A DNA stretch of 44,376 nucleotides from an uncultured Bulleidia sp. Lineage in GTDB: Bacteria > Bacillota_I > Bacilli_A > Erysipelotrichales > Erysipelotrichaceae. The notes beneath the pieces were generated by a model that was not told where the DNA came from, searched no databases, and was given only the letters and a program-made list of their open reading frames with translations. Within the stretch, counting starts at the first letter, position 1; each line of letters opens with the position of its first letter. Shown piece after piece: positions 33,785-41,939 of the stretch. The DNA lies in NCBI GenBank assembly GCA_934757945.1, contig CAKVLT010000010.1:1-44376 (forward strand). The letters are read 5' to 3'. The translations under genes were made by a program, and so were the position numbers.

Positions 33785-34060
33785 TTATTGCTTATCCAGT
33801 ATCTCTTTCTGATACTCTTTGGACAGTTTCAGCAGTTCTTCATACCATGCAGCATAATACGGCTTCAGACTCTCATTCTGAATCCTGTCTCTGTTCTTTT
33901 TCTTAATGATTTCTTCCCTTCCACTGTCAAGAATAGGTAAATGATTTTCTATTTTATACGCAATTACCTGCTGTACCGCTGTAAATCTTCTTTCAAACAA
34001 CTGGGCAATCTGTTCATCGCACAAATCTATTTCCATTCTTGCCTCATCCAGTTTTGTCAT
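33785..34060 (-). CDS. Chorismate mutase, AroQ type
   Basis: A 91-aa all-helical protein. The pattern MTKLDEARMEIDLCDEQIAQL, LFERRFTAVQQVIAYK and the later ILDSGREEIIKKK matches AroQ-class chorismate mutases, with conserved Arg, Lys and Glu of the active site in place. It converts chorismate to prephenate for Phe/Tyr synthesis. It stands alone, with no other aromatic-pathway genes nearby and divergent from the ATP-grasp gene. A GGGGGA sequence lies upstream of its ATG. Confidence 0.88.
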   Translation of the reverse strand: MTKLDEARMEIDLCDEQIAQLFERRFTAVQQVIAYKIENHLPILDSGREEIIKKKNRDRIQNESLKPYYAAWYEELLKLSKEYQKEILDKQ

Positions 34061-34170
34061 AGAGTCTTTATCCCCCTGTTTTTCTTTTATTCTAGTACAC
34101 AGAATTTATTTTTGAAAATAAAGATTGAAGAGTATAATGCCTTTATATAGTTACGAAAGGGGTGTTAACT

Positions 34171-35376
34171 ATGCCAAACTTTGTTTTTATCTCACCAAAC
34201 TTTCCTAAAACCTACTATCAGTTTCCAAAAGCATGGAAACAGATTGGTGGCACTTCTTTATGCATCGGTGAAGACCCGTATGAGTCTTTAAGTCAGGAAC
34301 TTAAAGATTCCATGGATGAATACTACCAGGTCAATTCCATGATGAATTATGATGAAATGTACAGAGCCGTTGCCTGGTTTGCTCATAAACACGGCAAAAT
34401 TGACTGGTTGGAAAGCAACAATGAATTCTGGCTGGAACAGGACGCCAGACTCCGTGAAGATTTCAACATCAACACAGGAGATAAATCTTCAGATGTATTA
34501 AGATACAAATTAAAATCCAACATGAAAGCCTACTATGAAAAAGCAGGTGTCCCTGTGGCACGTTATCATTTAGCCACCACACTGGAAGAAGGACAAAAAT
34601 TCATTCAGGAAGTCGGATATCCGGTTATTGTCAAACCTGATGATGGTGTCGGTGCCAATGCCACATGGAAAATAAGCAACGAATCTCAGTTAAAAGATTT
34701 CTACAGACAAAAACTTCCTGCACAATACATCATGGAAGAATTTGTTCCGGGATATATCGTTTCGTTTGACGGCATCACCGATCAGAATAACAACATCATC
34801 TTCAAGACAAGCCATGTTTTTCCTGAACCAATCATGGATGTGGTCAACAGTTCAGATGAAAGTGTGTACTGGTCAGAGAAAAAAATCCCTGCAGATCTGG
34901 ATGAGATGGGAACGAAAGTCATCAAAGCCTTTAATATCAAAGGTCGTTTCTTCCACACAGAATATTTCCGCCTTACCCAGGATAAAGAAGGCCTTGGTCA
35001 TAAAGGAGATCTTGTGGGTCTTGAAGTCAATATGAGACCACCTGGAGGATACACCACAGACATGATGAATTTTGCCAACAACATCAGTGTCTATAACATC
35101 TATGCCAACATGGCCATGTACAATCATGGTTTATATGAAACTGACAGACCTTTCCATTGTGTCTATGTGGGCAAAAGAGATAAATACACCTATAAGAACA
35201 ACGATGCTGCCATCTTCTCCAAATACGGCAATAACATCGTCATGCATGAACGTATGCCTCAGATTCTCAGCAGTGCCATGGGAGAAGATATGTTTATTGC
35301 CCGTTTCAAGACAATGAAAGACGTTAAAGAATTTGTGTCCTTTGTCTACGCAAAGAAAGGGAATAAAAAGAAATGA
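34171..35376 (+). CDS. ATP-grasp carboxylate-amine ligase-like protein
   Basis: A 401-aa ATP-grasp enzyme. A preATP-grasp domain (about 1-105) is followed by the ATP-binding core: YPVIVKPDDGVGA (lysine and glycine-rich loop), YIMEEFVPGYIVSFDGI, FHTEYFRL and a metal-binding LEVNMRPPGGYTTDM. Such enzymes activate a carboxylate as acylphosphate and join it to an amine, giving dipeptides or peptide-like products. The ATG at 34171 has AAAGGGGTG upstream. The next gene overlaps its end by four bases. A TATAAT at 34133-34138 probably belongs to its promoter. Confidence 0.88.
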   Translation: MPNFVFISPNFPKTYYQFPKAWKQIGGTSLCIGEDPYESLSQELKDSMDEYYQVNSMMNYDEMYRAVAWFAHKHGKIDWLESNNEFWLEQDARLREDFNINTGDKSSDVLRYKLKSNMKAYYEKAGVPVARYHLATTLEEGQKFIQEVGYPVIVKPDDGVGANATWKISNESQLKDFYRQKLPAQYIMEEFVPGYIVSFDGITDQNNNIIFKTSHVFPEPIMDVVNSSDESVYWSEKKIPADLDEMGTKVIKAFNIKGRFFHTEYFRLTQDKEGLGHKGDLVGLEVNMRPPGGYTTDMMNFANNISVYNIYANMAMYNHGLYETDRPFHCVYVGKRDKYTYKNNDAAIFSKYGNNIVMHERMPQILSSAMGEDMFIARFKTMKDVKEFVSFVYAKKGNKKK

Positions 35377-36128
35377 AAACAGCCTATTATAAAGAGTACT
35401 CCTATAATCTAGGAAGAGACATGGAATACAAAGTCTATGGTCATGCCGGAAAACCTGTCATCGTCTTTCCTTCTCAGGATGGAAGATTCTACGATTATGA
35501 AAATAACGGCATGATTGATGCTGCAGCCGCCTATATTGAAGACGGACGTATTCAGATGTTCTGCTGTGACTCCAATGATGTCAATTCCTGGTCCAGCAAA
35601 AGCTGGGACAACAGAGCCCGCATTGAATCTCAGGAAGCATATGTACGCTATATCTGTGAAGAACTGTGTCCGCGTATCTTTGATATCAACCAGCAATCTA
35701 ACGGCGGGCAAAGAGCAGATGGCATCTTAACTACCGGATGTTCCATGGGTGGAACCCATTCTTTAAACTTTCTGTTAAGAAAACCTGAAATCTTCTCTGG
35801 ATGTATCGCTTTATCCGGTGCATACAATGCAAGATTCTTCTTCCCTGATTATTTTGACGATCTGGTATATGCCAACTCTCCTGTAGATTACATGGATGGC
35901 ATGCATTATGATGATCCACGCGCAGAAATGTTAAGACACAGAGATATCATTGTCTGCTGTGGACGAGGCGCATGGGAACATCCAATGCAGGAAGACTCTG
36001 CAAGAATGAAAGAGCTGTTTGAATACAAAAACATCCCTGCATGGGTAGACTTCTGGGGAAGTGATGTGGCACATGACTGGCCATGGTGGCGTAAACAGTT
36101 ACCTTACTACTTAAATTTTGTCTGTTAA
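35373..36128 (+). CDS. Esterase D-like alpha/beta hydrolase
   Basis: A 251-aa alpha/beta hydrolase resembling the putative esterase family. The nucleophile elbow is GCSMGG (TTGCSMGGTHS), and the probable catalytic His lies in SDVAHDWPWWRKQLP near the C-terminus, with an acid candidate in between. It has no signal peptide, so it acts inside the cell. Its ATGA overlap with the ATP-grasp gene implies co-translation and a shared pathway, for example hydrolysing or transferring the ligase product. Confidence 0.87.
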   Translation: MKTAYYKEYSYNLGRDMEYKVYGHAGKPVIVFPSQDGRFYDYENNGMIDAAAAYIEDGRIQMFCCDSNDVNSWSSKSWDNRARIESQEAYVRYICEELCPRIFDINQQSNGGQRADGILTTGCSMGGTHSLNFLLRKPEIFSGCIALSGAYNARFFFPDYFDDLVYANSPVDYMDGMHYDDPRAEMLRHRDIIVCCGRGAWEHPMQEDSARMKELFEYKNIPAWVDFWGSDVAHDWPWWRKQLPYYLNFVC

Positions 36129-36137
36129 GCTATACAA

Positions 36138-36162
36138 GAAGGGCTTTTGTCCTTCCTTTTTA
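36138..36162 (+). terminator. Terminator of the ATP-grasp/esterase operon
   Basis: A short stem GAAGG / CCTTC, extended by weaker pairs around a TTTT loop, is followed by TTTTT. It starts 10 bases after the esterase stop. Confidence 0.7.
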
Positions 36163-36177
36163 TTTCCATTTTTGTTG

Positions 36178-36206
36178 TTTACAACTTTGAGTTTCTTTGC
36201 TAAGAT
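36178..36206 (+). promoter_or_regulatory. Promoter of the tRNA genes
   Basis: TTTACA (36178-36183), a 17-base spacer and TAAGAT (36201-36206), 12 bases before the tRNA-Leu gene. Confidence 0.6.
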
Positions 36207-36218
36207 AGTCAGGCATCT

Positions 36219-36300
36219 GGGAGTATGGTGAAATTGGCAGACACGTTAGATTTAGGATCTAATGCCGAGAGGCGTAAGGGTTCGAGTCCCTTTACTCCCA
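36219..36300 (+). tRNA. tRNA-Leu (anticodon UAG)
   Basis: The acceptor stem GGGAGTA / TACTCCC closes with discriminator A. The anticodon stem TTAGA / TCTAA encloses TTTAGGA, giving anticodon TAG (reads CUA/CUN). The long variable arm (TGCCGAGAGGCG) marks it as a class II tRNA, and GGTTCGAGTCC is the T arm. CCA is not encoded. Confidence 0.97.
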
Positions 36301-36303
36301 CTC

Positions 36304-36329
36304 ACTTGAACAGTATGTTCAAGTTTTTT
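36304..36329 (+). terminator. Terminator-like hairpin between the two tRNA genes
   Basis: A perfect 8-bp stem ACTTGAAC / GTTCAAGT with a 5-base loop is followed by six T, only four bases after tRNA-Leu. Confidence 0.78.
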
Positions 36330-36337
36330 ATTCTCAT

Positions 36338-36410
36338 GAGTGCTTAGCTCAGTTGGGAGAGCACTTCCTTGACGTGGAAGGGGTCATGGGTTCGAGTCCC
36401 TTAGCGCTCA
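36338..36410 (+). tRNA. tRNA-Val (anticodon GAC)
   Basis: The acceptor GAGTGCT pairs with AGCGCTC, with one G-T pair. The D arm is GCTCAGTTGGGAGAGC, the anticodon stem CTTCC / GGAAG encloses TTGACGT (anticodon GAC), and the T arm is GGGTTCGAGTCCC. The discriminator is A; CCA is not encoded. Confidence 0.96.
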
Positions 36411-36415
36411 CTTGT

Positions 36416-36441
36416 AAAAATCCTGTACATACAGGATTTTT
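36416..36441 (+). terminator. Terminator after tRNA-Val
   Basis: A stem AAAAATCCTGTA / TACAGGATTTTT with a two-base loop and a following T-rich stretch, six bases after the tRNA. Confidence 0.85.
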
Positions 36442-36500
36442 ATTTTATCCATCTTTCGAAAAATAAAAGCCCTTACATTTTATCTGTCACAACAAAATTC

Positions 36501-36529
36501 TTGTATATAAAACCATGAAAGTATAAAAT
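36501..36529 (+). promoter_or_regulatory. Probable promoter of the PnuC-like gene
   Basis: TTGTAT (36501-36506), a 17-base spacer and TAAAAT (36524-36529), 20 bases before the ATG at 36549. Confidence 0.5.
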
Positions 36530-36548
36530 TCCGTAGGGTGATTTCAGA

Positions 36549-37775
36549 ATGATTGAAAAGATTAAATCTTATGTGGAGCCTAACCACACTTTAAGAAAAA
36601 TATTTATAGGCGTTCTTTGTGCATTATTCATCGGTTCCATCTCCTCCATTATCTTTGGGACTGCCAAAATCCATGAAAGTTTCGGCGATATTACCTATCA
36701 GGGAACTACAGAAATGGAAAGAGAAACCGCTGATGATGAATACGATGAAGATTCTACTGTATGTGATGTAACCTATGCCAATGATGAAGGGTATCTGGTA
36801 AAATCCTACTCCTACGAAGAATTTGAAAATCTGAATCAGGACAGTATTACTGCTTACGAATATACAACTGAAAACGGCAAAACTCTGTTCTTTGACCATG
36901 AAAATCCAACACAGCAGGAAATTACAGCTACTTATCATGCTCTTGTAGCTAACGAAACCATGAGCATCTTTAACTTTGGTACCGCTCTATTTATCTTAGC
37001 TCTTGCAGTAGGTATCATGCTGGTTTTCTCCAAAGCATTTACAACCTATGAAAAAAGCTGGTTCTTAACCATTATGACACTGGCAACCATCGTAGCAGTT
37101 ATCTTCCCTGAAGAAAGTGCCAATGGTGTTAACGGTATTATCATCATGTTACTGTACCTGCTGGATACATTCCTGAATATTCTCTGTGAACTGTTAATTT
37201 CCAAACAGTCCAGATACAACTTCCTTGTATCCGTGGCTGTAGAAATTACTGAAATTGCCACATGTATGGTACTGATGTACAGATGGGCAACCATTGCCAC
37301 AACCTTATTCTTCTGGTTACCAATCGATATCCTGAGTTATATCAACTGGTCCAAACATAAAGATGATGACAGTGAAGAATTAACTGCCGTCAGAAGACTG
37401 AAAGGCTATCAGGAAGTACTTGTAATCCTTGCAATTATCGCATGGACATTTATCGTCGGTTACTTATTAAGCGGATTAAATATCCAGACAGACTTCCTGA
37501 ATGGTAATAAACAGCTTGAAACAGCCATTATCTATATTGATGCCTGTGCAAGTGCAGTCGGTGTAGCCAACGGTCTGTTCATTTTCTTCAGAATGAGAGA
37601 ACAGTGGGTCGCATGGTATATCTGTGCAGCACTGGAAGCTGTTATCAACATTCTTTCCGGACAGTATGTACTGTTAGTATTAAAGATCGGTTACTTTACC
37701 AATACAACATACGGATATATCAAATGGAGCAGATATATTAACACACATAAAGAAGAAGCAAAGTCCCTATTCTAA
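36549..37775 (+). CDS. PnuC-like transporter with N-terminal extension
   Basis: The C-terminal 260 residues look like the PnuC vitamin-transporter family (usually nicotinamide riboside): WLPIDILSYINWSKHKDD ends one helical repeat, and REQWVAWYICAALEAVIN through GYIKWSRY ends the other. At 408 aa it is far longer than the usual 210-250. A first helix (about 17-37), then an acidic stretch predicted to be outside the membrane (about 38-135, TTEMERETADDEYDEDSTVC and more), then further helices precede the core. AGGGTGA lies before the ATG. No NAD or thiamine riboswitch is evident. The gene is probably monocistronic. Confidence 0.78.
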   Translation: MIEKIKSYVEPNHTLRKIFIGVLCALFIGSISSIIFGTAKIHESFGDITYQGTTEMERETADDEYDEDSTVCDVTYANDEGYLVKSYSYEEFENLNQDSITAYEYTTENGKTLFFDHENPTQQEITATYHALVANETMSIFNFGTALFILALAVGIMLVFSKAFTTYEKSWFLTIMTLATIVAVIFPEESANGVNGIIIMLLYLLDTFLNILCELLISKQSRYNFLVSVAVEITEIATCMVLMYRWATIATTLFFWLPIDILSYINWSKHKDDDSEELTAVRRLKGYQEVLVILAIIAWTFIVGYLLSGLNIQTDFLNGNKQLETAIIYIDACASAVGVANGLFIFFRMREQWVAWYICAALEAVINILSGQYVLLVLKIGYFTNTTYGYIKWSRYINTHKEEAKSLF

Positions 37776-37777
37776 TA

Positions 37778-37806
37778 TTGCTAAAAACGCAAGTTCACAT
37801 TACAAT
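37778..37806 (+). promoter_or_regulatory. Promoter of efp
   Basis: TTGCTA (37778-37783), a 17-base spacer and TACAAT (37801-37806), 34 bases before the efp start. Confidence 0.72.
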
Positions 37807-37840
37807 AGATTAGTAATAAACGTAAAGGTAGGTATATAAA

Positions 37841-38398
37841 ATGGCAATTGAAGCTGGAGATTTTAAAACTGGATTAACTGTCATGGTTGATGGTGACCCA
37901 TGGGTAGTTATCGATTTCATGCATGTAAAACCTGGTAAAGGTGCAGCAATCCTCAAAACAAAAATGAAGAACCTGAAGACAGGTTCCACACAGGAAAGAA
38001 ACTTCAACGCAAGTACAAAATTCGAAGCTGCAATGATTGAAAAGAAAGCTGCTCAGTATTCTTACTCTGCAGGTGATGTCTATTACTTCATGGATATGAC
38101 AACATTCGAAACATTCGAATTAAGCGAAGAACATATTGGTTTCAACAAATACTTCCTGATTGAAGGTATGGACGTTATGTTACAGATTTTCGAAGGACAG
38201 GTATTAGATATCGCACTTCCTGATAAAGTGGAATTAACTATTGCTGAAACAACACCTGCAATCAAAGGTGCACCATCTTCTCAGACTAAAGATGCAACTA
38301 CTGATACAGGTCTTACAATCAGAGTTCCTCAGTTTATTGAAGAAGGAGAAAAGGTACTTGTTTCCACATCTGATGGCAAGTATTCCTCAAGAGCTTAA
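37841..38398 (+). CDS. efp: Elongation factor P
   Basis: A 185-aa EF-P with three beta-barrel domains. The domain I tip loop HVKPGKGAAI places Lys33 at the modification site, in the Bacillus-like PGKG form. The signature VELTIAETTPAIKG and the C-terminal GLTIRVPQFIEEGEKVLV are clear. It rescues ribosomes stalled at consecutive prolines by entering the E site. No EpmA/EpmB modification enzymes lie in the window. Confidence 0.98.
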   Translation: MAIEAGDFKTGLTVMVDGDPWVVIDFMHVKPGKGAAILKTKMKNLKTGSTQERNFNASTKFEAAMIEKKAAQYSYSAGDVYYFMDMTTFETFELSEEHIGFNKYFLIEGMDVMLQIFEGQVLDIALPDKVELTIAETTPAIKGAPSSQTKDATTDTGLTIRVPQFIEEGEKVLVSTSDGKYSSRA

Positions 38399-38414
38399 TT
38401 CTAAGCTCTTTTTT
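38389..38414 (+). terminator. Terminator of efp
   Basis: A stem AAGAGCTTA / TAAGCTCTT with a 4-base loop is followed by a run of six T. It overlaps the efp stop codon and ends 6 bases before the next start. Confidence 0.85.
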
Positions 38415-38419
38415 ATATC

Positions 38420-39175
38420 ATGAACAAAGAAAGAAAGATTGCACTCATCACAGGCAGTGCCAAAGGCATAGGAAAAGCCATTGCATCAGAACTTGCCGCA
38501 GAAAATTATGATGTCATCATCAATTACCTGCACTCTCAGGACGCTGCAGAAAACCTGTGCAGAACCATACAGGACACTTACCACGTCAACTGTATGGCAC
38601 TGCAGGGGGATGTATCTAAAGAAGAGGAAGTAGATACACTCTTCAAAACTATCGAAGAAACCCTTGGTGTTGTGGATATCCTTGTAAACAATGCGGCCAT
38701 AGACTTATCCAATCTGTTTCATTTAAAAACTGCTGAAGAATTCAGAAGAACTCTGGATGTCAATGTTATAGGTGCCTATAACTGTGCAAAAAGAGCTGGA
38801 AAACCGATGATTACACAAGAGTACGGTCGTATTATTAATATTTCCAGCACCAACGGTATGAATACCTATTATCCTATGAGTATCGACTATGACGTTTCCA
38901 AAGCAGCATTAAACGCTCTGACACATGACCTTGCCATGCAATATGCCCCTTATGTCCACGTTAACTGTATTGCTCCTGGATTTATTGGTACAGAAACTGA
39001 ACTGGATGGATATGATGAAGAATTCTTAAAGCAGGAATGTGAAAAAATACTTGTAGAAAGATATGGTGAGCCTGAAGAAGTTGCCCATCTTGTTAAGTTT
39101 CTTGTTTCCGATGAAGCCAACTACATCAATAACACTATTATCCGCATAGATGGCGGTCAAAAAGGAAGCTGTTAG
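38420..39175 (+). CDS. FabG-like short-chain dehydrogenase/reductase
   Basis: A 251-aa SDR. TGSAKGIG lies at 11-18, NNAA at 90-93, catalytic Ser at 142-143 and YDVSK with Y157 and K161. The C-terminal IDGG motif is typical of FabG-type enzymes. It could be a 3-oxoacyl-ACP reductase paralogue or another NADP-dependent reductase; no fatty-acid genes are nearby. The ATG lies six bases after the T run of the efp terminator, with no Shine-Dalgarno sequence, so expression probably depends on read-through from efp or a leaderless start. Confidence 0.88.
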   Translation: MNKERKIALITGSAKGIGKAIASELAAENYDVIINYLHSQDAAENLCRTIQDTYHVNCMALQGDVSKEEEVDTLFKTIEETLGVVDILVNNAAIDLSNLFHLKTAEEFRRTLDVNVIGAYNCAKRAGKPMITQEYGRIINISSTNGMNTYYPMSIDYDVSKAALNALTHDLAMQYAPYVHVNCIAPGFIGTETELDGYDEEFLKQECEKILVERYGEPEEVAHLVKFLVSDEANYINNTIIRIDGGQKGSC

Positions 39176-39202
39176 TACAAAATATCGGTTTTATACAATT
39201 TT

Positions 39203-39239
39203 AAAAAGTGCAGGACATTTCAAATTTACTGCACTTTTT
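39203..39239. terminator. Terminator after the FabG-like SDR
   Basis: An 11-bp perfect stem AAAAAGTGCAG / CTGCACTTTTT with a 15-base loop, between convergent genes and usable in both directions. Confidence 0.82.
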
Positions 39240-39337
39240 TATGTTGCATTATATAGATATTCAATGCATGTGTTCCTGTCACAGCACCCAGTAAAGCATA
39301 TATACTTCACAGTTCTATTCATTCATCGCATTATCAT

Positions 39338-40342
39338 TTATTTTAACTGGAGTGTTTCCTGAATCTTCTGGATTTCTTCTTCACTTAGTGAAGTGTACTT
39401 CTGAATGATTTCTACAGGTAAATGATCTACAAGCATTTTTTTACAGGTCACCACTGCTTTTTTCTGCTCGCCTATTTTCTGTCCTTCTTCCAAGCCTTCC
39501 TGTTTGCCGATTTCCTTTCCTTCTTTCAACCCTTCTTCTTTACCTTCATTCTTTAATGTTTCACCGTATTCTTTAATATCAAACTCTGTTTCCAGCATCG
39601 TTTCCACCTCTGCTCTTCTTAACTGTATTTTAGCATAAATACTGTCTGTTTTTGGCATGGTGTTCAGCATATACACAATTCCTTCTCTGGTACTTTTCCC
39701 TTTTCTTTTCTCTTCCCTGACTGTTTCTATACATGCTGTGTATTCTCTTAACGGTGCACACTCTTCCATCAATTCTGTATTCTTTCCCTTATTGATATTT
39801 ACTACCAGCACTTTTACTTCCAGACTTTCTTTTAGCTTACCAAGAAGACTATGTGCATCTATCTTCTCTTCTTGTGCATACAGATCTGACAGTTTCAGTA
39901 TCTGTACCTGTGGCTCTTCTATTGTCCCATTATAGAAGGTAATAAAGAATGGTCTTGGGATACGCATACCTGCAGTACTGTACTTATTCCATCCATTTTC
40001 AACTTCCAGGTTTTTATACAGATGATATACATACTGAAACTGTCTGTATGGCATATTCCTGTTTGGGGTAGACTGCTGTTCAAACAGTACCATCTTAGAA
40101 TCAATCAGTAACGATACATCATTCTTCATACCTATATGCAGTACATCTTCCAATGTAGTGATATGGATATCTGAGGGATCCGTATAAGAAGTATTCATTA
40201 AGGCATTGACTAATGGTAAAGCAAACTGAGGATCATTGAAGATGTACTTGAACAATGTGTCCTTATACTTAGCATTGCCTGTAAGGGATTGCGTGACACT
40301 GTTATACATAGTGTCAGTAGAATTTAAACTTTTATGGTTCAT
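39338..40342 (-). CDS. Rpn/PD-(D/E)XK nuclease-family transposase-like protein
   Basis: A 334-aa protein of the Rpn/YhgA-like group. KYKDTLFKYIFND at 25-37, then DVSLLIDSKMVLFEQQS (a D and an E-x-Q in place of the PD-(D/E)XK pattern) and QYVYHLYKNL are typical. The C-terminus holds Gly/Glu/Lys-rich units (EEGLKEGKEIGKQEGLEEG) repeating about every four residues, then a helical end. Rpn proteins are DNA nucleases linked to recombination and phage defence. AGGAGG precedes the ATG at 40342. It is a lone gene between terminators, with no transposon ends that I can see. Confidence 0.85.
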   Translation of the reverse strand: MNHKSLNSTDTMYNSVTQSLTGNAKYKDTLFKYIFNDPQFALPLVNALMNTSYTDPSDIHITTLEDVLHIGMKNDVSLLIDSKMVLFEQQSTPNRNMPYRQFQYVYHLYKNLEVENGWNKYSTAGMRIPRPFFITFYNGTIEEPQVQILKLSDLYAQEEKIDAHSLLGKLKESLEVKVLVVNINKGKNTELMEECAPLREYTACIETVREEKRKGKSTREGIVYMLNTMPKTDSIYAKIQLRRAEVETMLETEFDIKEYGETLKNEGKEEGLKEGKEIGKQEGLEEGQKIGEQKKAVVTCKKMLVDHLPVEIIQKYTSLSEEEIQKIQETLQLK

Positions 40343-40382
40343 AATTAAAACCTCCTACACTATATGTATTTGTAAAAAATGA

Positions 40383-40439
40383 CTGAAATTTCAGAGAAAA
40401 TTTAAAAATTAGTCGGTTTTTTATGTGGCTTTGCAAAGC
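40383..40439. repeat. Two perfect 12-bp palindromes upstream of the Rpn-like gene
   Basis: CTGAAATTTCAG (40383-40394) and GCTTTGCAAAGC (40428-40439) lie in the gene-free stretch between the Rpn-like gene and the PLP lyase gene. They could be operators for the Rpn-like gene. Confidence 0.55.
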
Positions 40440-40456
40440 ATACAAAACGCATAAAG

Positions 40457-40517
40457 AAAACGACCAGAGTATTACAAGCCCACTATGGATTGTTTTGTTT
40501 CTGGTCGTTTTTATTTT
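40457..40517. terminator. Long-loop bidirectional terminator
   Basis: An 11-bp stem AAAACGACCAG / CTGGTCGTTTT encloses a 33-base loop and is followed by T-rich sequence in both directions. It probably ends the leftward PLP lyase transcript. Confidence 0.7.
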
Positions 40518-40575
40518 TCAGGCATTATCAGCTATCATCAGATTTTAACGTAAGCCCTATATATACCTTTTCACC

Positions 40576-41829
40576 TTATTTATTCTTAATTTTACTTAAA
40601 GCCAGCAAAATGGAGAGTTTACCATATTCCAGAGATAAACCGCCCTGCATATACAGCGTATAAGGTTCCACTACCGGAGCATCGGCACTGAGTTCAATCG
40701 TGCTTCCCTGCGTAAAACTTCCACATGCCATAACTTCATCAAACGGATAGCCTGGCATTGGTGCTGGTAACACCTTTACATAGGAATCAATTGGAGAAGC
40801 TTCCTGAATACCCTGTGTAAACTTTACCAGGTTGTCTTCAGTTTCAAGCTCCACTGTCTGAATGATATCTGTTCTTGGATCATTCCATGCAGGAGACACA
40901 TTCTTATACCCCAGCTTTTCAAGCATCCATGAGGCAAATACAGCTGTCTCAAGAGCACTCTTTGTAGCACTTGGTGCCATAAAGATACCTTTAAAGAAAG
41001 CATTATTCTGATTAAAGTTAGCACCCAGATCCTTTCCGATTCCAGGAGATGTCAGTCTGTCTGCTACCATCTCAATCAGATCAGCTCTGCCTGCAACATA
41101 GCCACCTGTAGAGGCAATACCTCCACCAAGGTTTTTCATTAAAGAACCTACTACAACATCCGCTCCGACATGACCCGGTTCCTGTTTTTCTACAAGTTCC
41201 CCATAGCAGTTATCCACCATGATGATTACTTCGGTATTCACTTCTCTGATTTTCTGGATGACGTGACCAATTCTGTCAAGTGTCAGAGATTTTCTGGAGG
41301 AATATCCTCTGGATCTCTGGATTTCTACCAGTTTGACATCCTTTCTCTTCAGTCTTTCCACAATGGCATCTTCATCAAATTCATTATCAATGAGATCAAT
41401 CTGTTCGTATTTCACACCACATGCTTTTAAAGACTGAGAGGAATTACCACATAATCCAATCATTTCCTGCAGGGAATCATATGGTGTTCCTGTCAGAGAA
41501 ATCATGGTATCCCCATGTTTTAATAAAGCAGAGAATGTAAGATACAATGCATTTGTACCACTCATAATATGTGGTCTTACCAGTGCATCTTCACACCCCA
41601 GTACCGTAGAGAAAATCTTTTCCAGTTTATCTCTTCCTTCATCGTAGTTGCCATAGCCGTTAATATCCGCAAAATCGGAATACGACACATTATTTTCAAT
41701 AAAAGCAGATAAAATTCTGTTGGAATTATAGAAACATACATCTTCTATTTCCTTATATCTGTCTTTCAGTTCTATGTCTGACTGTTTTGCCAGTTCTAAT
41801 AATTCTGTATCAATCTGATCAATTACCAT
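40576..41829 (-). CDS. YnbB-type PLP-dependent lyase (methionine gamma-lyase/aluminium resistance family)
   Basis: A 417-aa fold-type I PLP enzyme. Recognisable parts are NGYGNYDEGRDKLEKIF, HIMSGTNALYLTF (phosphate-binding loop), IIMVDNCYGELVE with the Asp that contacts the pyridine nitrogen, and the PLP lysine in GSLMKNLGGG. The family is annotated as aluminium resistance or methionine gamma-lyase-like, but its substrate is uncertain. The ATG at 41829 has AAGGAG upstream and is preferred to the frame start at 41934. It is divergent from the Cof-type HAD gene. Confidence 0.9.
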   Translation of the reverse strand: MVIDQIDTELLELAKQSDIELKDRYKEIEDVCFYNSNRILSAFIENNVSYSDFADINGYGNYDEGRDKLEKIFSTVLGCEDALVRPHIMSGTNALYLTFSALLKHGDTMISLTGTPYDSLQEMIGLCGNSSQSLKACGVKYEQIDLIDNEFDEDAIVERLKRKDVKLVEIQRSRGYSSRKSLTLDRIGHVIQKIREVNTEVIIMVDNCYGELVEKQEPGHVGADVVVGSLMKNLGGGIASTGGYVAGRADLIEMVADRLTSPGIGKDLGANFNQNNAFFKGIFMAPSATKSALETAVFASWMLEKLGYKNVSPAWNDPRTDIIQTVELETEDNLVKFTQGIQEASPIDSYVKVLPAPMPGYPFDEVMACGSFTQGSTIELSADAPVVEPYTLYMQGGLSLEYGKLSILLALSKIKNK

Positions 41830-41939
41830 TTTCACTTCTCCTTGCACCCGTATTATTATAGTCAATTTCCATGCACATTTAACAGTAATTTGACAAATAT
41901 CGTGTAGAATAGAAATACGCGTAAAGGAATACACAAAGT

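Noticed and set aside
36442..36548. Riboswitch upstream of the PnuC-like gene
   Set aside because: Looked for NAD, thiamine or preQ1-like structured leaders; between the -10 element and the ATG there are only about 20 bases, too short for an aptamer.
40299..40321. Inverted repeat TGACACT / AGTGTCA inside the 5' part of the Rpn-like gene
   Set aside because: Lies within coding sequence near the start, has no T run and no second copy; probably incidental.
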